Assembly (NCBI GenBank): GCA_024196135.1
Contig: JAMQCK010000045.1
Coordinates: 1 to 64,000, forward strand
DNA from: Pleurotus ostreatus/Saccharomyces cerevisiae fusant
Taxonomy: Eukaryota > Opisthokonta
Length of the DNA: 64,000 bases
Direction of reading: 5' to 3'
Positions 55,499 to 64,000 of the stretch are shown in pieces (position 1 is the stretch's first letter; each line of letters opens with the position of its first letter). The notes under the pieces were generated by a model. The model was not told where the DNA came from. It searched no databases and was given only the letters and a program-made list of their open reading frames with translations. The translations under genes were made by a program, and so were the position numbers.

Positions 55499-57817
55499 AT
55501 GGCTCGAATGGAGAGACTGTCTGAGGGTTTAAGGGGATCAGAATGCCCTTCTGACGCTCATAGCACACAGATCTCTAGTAGGCCACAGAACGCACTCAAT
55601 GCGCCACCGAGGCGGGTTACCAATGCGCCGGCGCGCAAGCGACAAAAGACGAAAGAAGTAGCATACCAGGCGCTCCCGGACGCCGAAGACAACTCCTTCT
55701 CATTCACGGAGATGCCGCTGGACGTCCTTCTCGAGGTGAGTGCACTTAGCTGTTCACAAAGACCGCCCCGATCATAACCTAACGCCCTCCGCGCGCAGAT
55801 CCTCGGCTACCTCGACCCCATCTCTCTCCTCTATCTCTCCCATGCCTCCAGCGCCCTACGAAACACCCTCATGAGCCGCTCGTCCCGAAAGATGTGGACC
55901 ATGAGCTACGCCGAGGCGCAGCACGGCCTTCCTCCCGTGCCCAAGGGCATGTCGATACCGAAGTTCGTCGCCCTCGCGGTGGATAGCTTCTGCGATGTGA
56001 GTTCTTGTTCGCTCATCATATAGCGTTTGTCATGAGCGTCGACGTCGAAGCTGACCGTGCCCTCGACCTCCTTCGCTAGTTTTGCCTCGTGTCTTTCCCG
56101 AAGGAAGCGCTCATCATCCGGATTTGGACTGCACGGCTTCGGTGCTGCAGGGAGTGCATGTATGATAGGTGCGCGAGTTGAGTCCCGCGCATTCCGCATC
56201 CGCTCACACTATCTACTATAACCTAGCAAGCACATCCTCGTCGAAACACACCTGAGCGGACGAGCCCTCGTCGACGACTTCTTCTGCTACTTCGAGCGCG
56301 AGCGCCTCGATGACCTTATTCCGGGATTTTCTGAATGTGCGTGCTGTTTGCGCGCTACACGTTTGGCACTTGCCCGTCGCATCCCCCATTTGCTGACCGG
56401 CATCTCCTCAGATGACTCCGAGTATAGCCGCCGCCGCTTCCCGCGCGCCATCGTCGAGGACTTGGGCGCCGAATATCATCGCGACAACGACGGCAAGCCC
56501 GACCAGGAGAAGAGGATGGGGCTCGAGCGGAAAATGGACGAGGGGAGAGAGATTAGGAAGGTATTTGGCGGTTCTGCGACCGAATCGGACGCTATCACCG
56601 CGGGCGTGAGTGAGCTCATAACGTCCTCATTGTCTAGCACGCGAAACTCTGCGAGAACTGGGAGAAGAAGCAGGCGGAGATGGCGGAGAGGATGCGGGAG
56701 GAGAGGCGGGAGGAGTAAGTTTTTTTCCGCGTCATGCTTGTGGCGCCGTGGGCGCGCTGACGCGTGTTCTCATCGCAGTATTCTCGCGCTATTGAGGCAG
56801 GCAGGGTATGCCCAGGAGGTGAAGGATTGGGGAGAATGGCAGTCCTTCAGGATGAATGCCTTTGTCAACAGAGCCCAGCCGCTCATGAAGAAAGGTGTGT
56901 CATACCAGTAAACATTCATGTTGTATCGAATTGCTCACCCTCTTCTCCAATTCAGAATGGAGAACCGAAGGAGGCACCCTGATCGCGCTCGCCGAGCAGA
57001 CGAGAGCCAAACGACTGGAGAAAGCAAGGCGATCTATCCTCAAGACCCGCTATCGCACCGTCGAGCAGGTCTACAAGAACTACCTGCGCGGCAAGTCTGC
57101 TGAGGAGCAAGCCCTCCTCCCAGGTATCGGCGACGTGGTGACCTTCAAGGAGGTCAAGCGCCTCATCGAGGGCGCGCCCGTCGAGCGGAAAATCACCGCC
57201 AACGTCGTGCGCAGCCTAATCACCGAGCTCGAGAAGACACGCTTTCCGGCGTGGCGCGCGGCGTGCGAGGCCGCTCTCGTCAATCTGCTCATCGCCGCCG
57301 ACGCAACCCGCGCTCGCTCGGACCTCGACCTCGTCACTTCGGTCTTCGTCGACAAGGACTGCGGGTGTACCTTATGGTACCCCGAGGTGCTCAACCACCG
57401 CGGCTCGCTGGCCGACTTGGAGCTCGACGACCCGCAGGCGCTCGTGCGCCAGCGCGCGTGGTCGGCGGGGCAGTTCTGCGTCGAGATCGATGTGGTGCGG
57501 AAGGCGGAGCGGCTCGTCGAGTTGGGCGGGCTGGACCCGAAGATGGCGACGCCGGAGAATATGGACGAGCGGGATGCGTGGTTCGCGCGCGCTGGAGATA
57601 TGGTGAAGCGGAAGGAGGGATTGTGCGTGATGATGTGGCGGGAGGCGGTGAGTTTCGTGTTGTTGGTCCTATCGTCTGCAGAAGTTGGTGCTAATGACTT
57701 TGCCAGATGGATGACAATGAGGAGGACCTTGATACTCTCGTTCTGGTCTCAGACGAGGACACCGCGCTGGCGCGCGAAATGCGCGCGGACTGGCGGTCGG
57801 ATAACTTTCCAGGTTAG
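55499..57817 (+). CDS. F-box protein with CxxC/CCxxC motif (gene C)
   Basis: Nine exons: 55499-55735, 55799-55996, 56080-56168, 56227-56336, 56412-56560, 56638-56714, 56779-56894, 56956-57647 and 57707-57817; 592 residues, the shortest family member because exons 6 and 7 are short. The leader contains PARKRQKTK. The F-box is MPLDVLLE / ILGYLDPISLLYLSHASSALRNTLMSRSSR (in two exons). The cysteine motif is C144, C147, C167/C168 and C171 (RLRCCREC). Exon 8 has DVVTFKEVKRLIEGAPVER, YPEVLNHRG, RQRAWSAGQFCVEI and ELGGLDPKMATPENMDERDAWFARA. The end, LVSDEDTALAREMRADWRSDNF, matches the terminal motif of many agaricomycete F-box proteins. About 360 bp separate it from gene D. Predicted SCF substrate receptor. 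Confidence 0.86.
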
Positions 57818-58177
57818 CTGAAGGTCTCGTCTTCGATGCTTACAAAGACTGTCAAGAAGCAGAGGCGGCGGGGTGTAGCTTAGTTTGTCGATACCACTGC
57901 CAATCTCGTTGGGATGGATGAGTATATCCGACTTGTCCTGATCAATTTGTATACTGAGAAATAGACTAATATATAATATGATCTCTGTCATCGTATCTGA
58001 AGGCAATGACGACCGTACACTAGCAATCAGCGATGGCGCACATATGTGGCGAAAACGAACAATGGTCGGCATTTGCCGAATCAACAAGATCAGGTGATGG
58101 GCGCGTTGCTGGCATCATCGCATCAACAGAGTTTCCGCGACTTCGTCTTGAACCACGACGTCCATCGGTAGTACAAC

Positions 58178-60524
58178 ATGAGCCTCAGGAGATCCTCTCG
58201 GCTTGCAGCCTCCAAAGAGACGACTAGTCCTGCCGCCCCCAAGGAGATAGATAACGCACAACTCGGCCGCAAATCGCAGGCGGAGAATACGCAACCACGC
58301 AAGCGTCGTAAGACGGCGGCAAGCAATGGCAAAAAGGGTCGAAAGGCAGGACGAGCGCCTTCTCCGACGCTCCCCCTTCATGATCTGCCTCTCGACTTAC
58401 TGTTCGAGGTGCGTGGTCCGAACCCTCGTCGACCTCCCCATGCTGATCGCCACTCCTTGCAGGTTGTCGGTTACTTGGATCCTACGTCCCTTCTTCACCT
58501 GTCCCGTGTCTCGCGGGCATTACACAGCACGCTCATGAGCCAGTCCTCGCTATGGCTGTGGAAGAATAGCTACGCCAATACCGAGCACGGGCTCCCACCG
58601 ATGCCGGACGACCTCACCATTCCGAAGTTCGTAGGTTTCGTCATCGACGAAGTCTGTGATGTTCGTTCCCTTCCCTGAATGTTACTCAACTGATAACTGA
58701 CGGTGACCTCCTTGAGCAGTTCTGCCGCACGCTCATGCCGAAGAAAGCGAAGGTCTCGAGGATATGGCAGGCGCGCATGCGGTGTTGCGGCGAGTGCCTC
58801 GAAGATGGGTGCGTGTCGTCGAGATTCAACCCATTCATGTCCCTCACGATCTTCAAGGGAGCACTTCGTGAATATCAACAATTTAGGCAAGATCAAATTT
58901 ATTCAGGACGTCCTTCGGTGGATGGGCAAGGACTTTTCCCTCAACACCCTGCTCCCGGGGTCGGATACGTCGGGTGCGGGACGCTTTACGAATGCGACGC
59001 TCATATACTTACCTTATCGCAGGCAGCAACTATCCCACGAAGCATGACGTGCCGTTGGTCGTGATCGAGCGGCTTGCCAGCGACTTTGCACGCGACAACA
59101 AGCGCAAGTCTGCGGAACAGAAGAAGAGGTGGCTTATGGACAGGGTGAGTGCGCTGGACAAGGTGAAGAAGGTACGCGAGACATGCTATCCGTGCGTCAC
59201 TGGTCTGATGATATGTGCGTATTGACCTTCAGCACGCCAAGCTCTGCTGGACATGGGAGGGAGATGTGTGCTGCAAGCAGCTAGAGGAAATGATGGAGCT
59301 GAGGCACAAGAGATTGAATGCGTGAGTGTTCGTAGTGACGCTCGATCATGGCGACGAGCTGACGCTCTTGGCGGGTCTTAGCATCCTCGACAAGATGATC
59401 GTCCTAGGATACGAGGAAGAGGCCGAAAACATTTGCAATCGGAGCGCGTTCTCTGAGCATCCGCTCGTCAAGAAGGTAGAGCCACTCACGAGCAGAGGTA
59501 CGTCCCGCCCACGCAACCTATTGAGCATCGCTGCTCGCGAAGCCGTTCTGAGCTCACTCGCGACCTGCAGAATGGTTTCGCATACGCGACCCGCTGCTTC
59601 GCTTCGCGAAGGAGCTTAGTGCGAAGGTCGCAGCAGAAAATAGACGCAGGGCGTATCAAGATCGCTACCGCGACATCTGGCACGCCTATGAGGAATACCT
59701 AGATGGAAAGTCGCGCCAGACGCATCCGAGCATCGGCGATCTGGTGGAGTTCAAGGAAATCGCCGCCCTCATCTACAAGACGCCCCTGGATAAGGACTTC
59801 TCCCCGCTTGATGAGGAGGACATACGCGCAGCCATCGACGAAGTCGCTCGGACGCGGTTCTCCGAGTGGCGGACGCGGTGCGAGACCGCGCTGGTCGCTT
59901 TACTCGCCGACAAGTTCGAGAAATGGGACCGGGAGGCGACCGCTGCCGATCTTCATCTCGCGATTTCGATCTTCTCGAGCGAAGACGACAAGTGGCACTG
60001 GTGGTACCCGGAGGTGCTCACGATCGACGGTCGGCCGCTTGACATGCATATGTGGGCGTTGACAGAGGAAGAGGAGGAGGACCTAATGCCTGGACGGAGG
60101 CAGACGGACGTATTCTCGGCGGACGTTTTTCACGTCAACGCGGATCGCGTGCGCAACGCGGCACGGCTGGTGAAGCTAGCCGGGCTGCATCCGAGCACGA
60201 CGACTGTCGAGGAGATGGACGCGCGCGACCCATGGTTCGCGTGTGCATACAAGAAGCGCGATCGCAACAAGTATGGCCTACACGTGATGACGTGGAGGAA
60301 AGCGGTTCGTGCCCAGCAGATATTCATTCGAATAAAGTCACTGACGCGTTCTATGTCAGGCGCAAGAGCTTTGGGGCCCTCAGGACATCGTTCTGGTCTC
60401 GTCCAAGGATACTGACCTGGCTCGCACAATGCGTGACGAATGGCAAGCACAGAGCAGTAGACCTTTCAAAGGAGTTTTGCGTCTGCCAGCGGTAGAGAGG
60501 AAGGATAAGTCACGAGGGCATTGA
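58178..60524 (+). CDS. F-box protein with CxxC/CCxxC motif (gene D)
   Basis: Nine exons: 58178-58408, 58463-58660, 58720-58808, 58858-58973, 59023-59171, 59233-59321, 59382-59497, 59571-60304 and 60360-60524; 628 residues. The basic leader (RKRRKTAASNGKKGRKAGR) is a likely nuclear-localisation signal. The F-box is HDLPLDLLFE / VVGYLDPTSLLHLSRVSRALH. The cysteine motif is C142, C145, C165/C166 and C169 (RMRCCGEC). Exon 8 carries an acidic insertion (LTEEEEEDLMPGRRQ) before the conserved C-terminal block (RVRNAARLVKLAGLHPSTTTVEEMDARDPWFA). The last exon has LVSSKDTDLARTMRDEWQ and then a longer tail than its neighbours. Lies between genes C and E in the same orientation with about 300-360 bp spacers, so each gene probably has its own promoter. 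Confidence 0.86.
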
Positions 60525-60820
60525 GAGAACAGGGTCCTGACAGTTTGCTTCGTGCTGGTGTAGTTTATATATCACAATGTTGGTGTCGAACGAGGGCGTA
60601 GCTCTGAATGAGGATGTGTTTAGAGGTTAAAAATACGCGAGAGGCCCCGAAGGGGACTATGCGGCAGACCTAGGTGCACATAAACTGGCGTTCGGTAGAT
60701 TCAACATCCTATGCGTAATCAGTCAGGTGACTGCCACGAGGTCGAAGCACGTTGTCAGTCCCAAACAAGGCGCAACTGACTTTGGTCCTACCACCACGTC
60801 CTCTAATTCGACTACAGGAC

Positions 60821-63097
60821 ATGGCGCGCAAGTCGAAAGGCTCTGCTTCCTCGAAGCGTCTCCCGGCTTCTCGCAGAGTGAAGACGCGTGATGAGCGACT
60901 TGAGTCCACGACGGCAAGCGATTCACCGCCGCGCAAGCGCGTCAAGAAAGAGGCTGCTTTGGAGACGGCGGGAGCCGACACAGAAGTCAAGCAGGGTGAG
61001 GAAGCCCTGAGCTCTCCCTTGACTGACCTGCCCCTCGAGCTGGTCCTTGAGGTGCGTTGTCAGTGCATCCTCCCGTTCTCAGCTGACAGAGTCGCGCCAC
61101 TCACAGGTACTCGGCCACCTCGACGCACCTTCTCTCCTTCAGCTGGCGAGGACCACGAAGTCTCTTAGGAATCTCCTTCTGTGTCGGTCCTCGATTAAGA
61201 TCTGGAAGAGGGGCTACAAGAACACGAACCCTGCTATGCCTCGACCGCCCAGCGGCGTTTCGATCCCCTCCTTCGTAGCATTCGTCGAGGACGAGATCTG
61301 CGATGTGAGCTACAAGTTTCTCGTGCTTGTCATTTGAATTGACCTCGGTCGCCGTCGCAGCTCTGCGGCAAGTCACCTGACGACAGCGTTGTGAGGGTGT
61401 GGGGCTCGCGGCAGCGCTTTTGCGAGGGGTGCGCGAATAACGGCAGGTGCGTTCGACAGGTATACCTCTGCAGCTGCTTTCTCACGCACTCAAAGGCTCG
61501 TTCTCGTATCAGACGAGTGCATCCGCGACTTTCACGTCATCAGAAAGATTCTCCGCTTATGCGGCCATGCGTACAAGCCCGTCGACCTACTCCCTTCCGT
61601 CGTTCTGAAGGGCATGTGACTAATCTCTTTCTGCTGCCGATACCATAGCTCATATCCATCCTAATCTAGTACATGATGGGAATCATGGCCGTGCAGGTAG
61701 ACGGTACCCGCTATCAATGTATTACCCTCTGGCGATGGATTTCCAGAAAGACACCGCGGGGAAGCCAAAGGAATTCAAGAAAGAGTGGGTCGCGACCTGG
61801 GTAGGAAACCATAGAAAATCCTTGAAGGTGCGCTTAGTTCATGGCGCGATCGGCAGTATACTCACGTTGTCTTAGCATGTCAAGGCCTGGGAGAGATGGG
61901 AACGTAAAAGACAACAGAGAAAGGAGGAGGAAAGACGCATAATCCGCTGTCAGAGGCTCGAAGAGTGAGTCGCGCCGTCTTTCTCCCCTTTTGAAAGCGA
62001 CTCACGCAAATGCCAGGATCTTCCGTCGACTTCGCGAACTGGGCTGGGCTGATGAAATAGCGAAGACGGCTACATACAACCACCTCTGTAGCCACAAACT
62101 CATCGACAAGAAGAAACGGCTGACTGAAGAAGGTAAGGGCGCTAGTGCTGTCATGGTCAACTACTGCTGACGGTCTCTCAGAGTGGGCTTTGATTCGTGG
62201 GCCGCTCCTTGACATTCTGCCGGAGCTGCGCGACAAGCGTCTGGAGCAGGAGCGGCACGTCATCTTGCAGGAACGGTACCGGACGTTGAAAGAAGTGCAC
62301 GAGGACCGCATCCGCAACAAGACTCAACAAGAGCGCTGCTTCATGCCCGGCGCCGGCGAGCTCGCAAGCCTCAAGGAGGTCACCGACGCGATCGAGAACA
62401 CGCCAGTCGATCGGGAGCTCACCAAGGCCGATCTACAATCCATCATTGAAGCCGTTCCTCAAGCGCGATGGGATAAGTGGAACGCCGCGCGCTCAGCAGC
62501 CCTAGTGGACATCCTCAGCCATGCCGAAGCGTCGCCGATGCATGGGCAGCCCGCGACCGCAGAGGACCTTCAGCTCGCGACCACAGTGTTCACGTACGGC
62601 TACGATTTCTACCTCACCTATCCTGAGGTTCTGAGCCACCGCGGCACAGCGGGGACGTCGCAAGTATCGATTGCAAGGGAGTGGTCAGCCAAGGATTACA
62701 GGGTCCAGCTAAGCCGGCAGCGCATCGCGGCGAGGGTTGTCAGACTGGCCGGACTCGACCCCAAGACGGCGACGGCTGCGGACATGGACGCGCGAGACGT
62801 GTGGTTCGCGACGACGCAGAACGTTCGAGCGAGCAACCACGACCTGTTCGCGATGACCTGGAGAGGCGCGGTAAGCCCTCGATTGCCTGGAACCCCCGAT
62901 ATGCGTTGAGACTGACCGATCTGAAGATCATGGAATGCTATCCGAACGACGAAATTGTAACGCTGCCTGCTAAGCGCGTCGCCCAAGCTCAGGAGCTGCG
63001 TGCGCAAAAGAAGTGTGGAGGCGACTGCCCGATCTTATACGTTCACATTCCGCGTGGGAGGAAGACATCGAACAAACTTGAAGGGGGCAGACGATGA
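60821..63097 (+). CDS. F-box protein with diverged cysteine motif (gene E)
   Basis: Nine exons: 60821-61051, 61107-61304, 61361-61446, 61496-61615, 61701-61827, 61876-61964, 62017-62132, 62182-62870 and 62927-63097; about 608 residues. Leader with SPPRKRVKKE. F-box TDLPLELVLE / VLGHLDAPSLLQLARTTKSLRNLLLCRSS (in two exons). This is the most diverged array member. The cysteine motif is C142, C145, then C164 and C167, with FCEGC replacing the CCxxC of the others and one residue fewer between the pairs. The exon 4/5 junction is uncertain: a GT-AG solution is given, but a GC-AG intron would restore the phase used by all paralogs. Exon 8 keeps TDAIENTPVDRELTKADLQ, YPEVLSHRG, AREWSAKDYRVQ and VRLAGLDPKTATAADMDARDVWFA. 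The C-terminal exon is longer and Cys/Lys-rich. Confidence 0.8.
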
Positions 63098-64000
63098 TAG
63101 TAGATGGCGGAGCAAATCGCGCTCTAGACTCCCGCCTTGCACGAGTTCGCTAGAGATATTCTAAGTCCATATGTTAGACATGATCGACAGATCATTCCTT
63201 CGTGCGGAGATACCGACAGATCGAGCTGCGGGCCATTGGTCCAGCAAGTGAGAACACGAGCGCGCTGTTGGCATGCATCGGCGAGAGCATGCAGCGTAAG
63301 GTACTGCACGTCCCCGCCCCAGTCGATATCCACCTGTCCGCCTCAGAGGGCGAGTTTCGTATGTAAGGTCCGAGTAGATACAGCGAACTTCATGGTGGTC
63401 CTCAAGAAGACATCGCAGCAAATGCAAAGGATGGCGGCAGCCTTTCGAATGGCCCACGGAGCCTCGAGTCGAGTAGAAGGTCGCCGGAGCAGCAGAGATA
63501 GCGCCGAGTTCGTGGACAACGGAAGTGCTGCATACGGAGGATGGCGGAGTTCACGAATTGTTGAGGGATGGATTGTCTTATTACAGACGACTTGGTATGC
63601 GAGAGTTGTCTGTTCTCAAGCCTCGGAGAGACGCGCAGGAAGGACATAGTCCATGGACAAGAGTGAATGCATGTATCTGTAGGAAGGTCTCCGGAAGCGA
63701 GCGCGGTGATGGGATGACGAGAAGCCTGAAGGTGATGATGATCGGCTGTAGCGCTGACGCCCCTGCTCTTCCGCACCCATCACGTCCCCTTCCCTCGCAT
63801 CCGCTCTCGCTTCCATTTCCAGCCAACTATAATCAGAAGATACTCTCTTAGCTGCAAAACGCTAGCTGCAATCCTCTCTTCAGCGCCAAGCAGATGATCG
63901 GCCACGAAGGCGAGGACGACACAAGTGTGGGGATGGATGTAAAGAGTGCCTCGGTCGTCAGATGACGAGGCACGTCTGGATAGGTGCGTGGCTCGCTCAA
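63098..64000. other. intergenic right edge, no gene recognised
   Basis: Overlapping open frames on both strands (the longest is 170 codons at 63,137-63,649, plus) lack domains and splice support. No copy of the F-box family was seen here, so the array may end at gene E or resume outside the window. Confidence 0.5.

Noticed and set aside
54799..55524. 241-codon plus-strand frame upstream of gene C
   Set aside because: No recognisable domain, and it overlaps the start of gene C in another frame.

Overview
The window reads as nuclear DNA of a filamentous basidiomycete (Agaricomycete, possibly a polypore). I infer this from GC-rich genes cut by many 43-60 nt introns (GT...CTRAY...AG), a WD40 gene of the basidiomycete NACHT-WD type, lineage-expanded F-box paralogs, and the absence of bacterial operon signals. 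No species call is possible from sequence alone. Exon boundaries below were read by eye from splice motifs, frame continuity and paralog alignment.

Layout. 1-690: 5'-truncated WD40/NWD gene (minus). 1.9-5.3 kb: a truncated F-box gene convergent with a coiled-coil/RGG gene. 5.3-15 kb: repeat-rich DNA without convincing genes. 15.1-17.2 kb: HMG-box transcription factor. 20.6-22.5 kb: MYND zinc-finger gene. 23.1-26.7 kb: inverted copy of 7.2-11.0 kb. 27.3-32.1 kb: an F-box gene and an F-box pseudogene (minus), an inverted copy of the array further right. 32.3-36.9 kb: inverted copy of 2.0-6.4 kb, with the second coiled-coil/RGG gene and a complete F-box gene. 37.5-38.9 kb: a third gene of that F-box type. 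39-43.7 kb: minisatellites. 43.8-45.0 kb: conserved hypothetical gene. 45.6-63.1 kb: a head-to-tail array of five intact F-box genes (called A-E here), with one pseudogene and one fossil fragment.

Two large inverted duplications organise the locus. IR1 pairs 1,988-11,010 with 23,095-36,940 and encloses the single-copy HMG and MYND genes in a 12 kb spacer. Its right arm is interrupted by a block at about 26.75-32.3 kb. Most of that block is the second duplication, IR2, an inverted copy of about 45.8-50.7 kb.

The A-E/F family shares nine exons in nearly constant phases and a second exon of exactly 198 nt. It also shares a cysteine motif (CxxC, then CCxxC) that straddles the exon 2/3 junction, and a long conserved C-terminal exon. 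The F-box implies SCF ubiquitin-ligase substrate receptors; targets are unknown. Gene F appears to be a chimera formed at the IR2 boundary. Gene G is a copy of gene A with a 1.85 kb internal deletion. Together these features look like an actively rearranging, birth-and-death F-box locus next to an NLR-like gene. Any role in self/non-self recognition is inference only.
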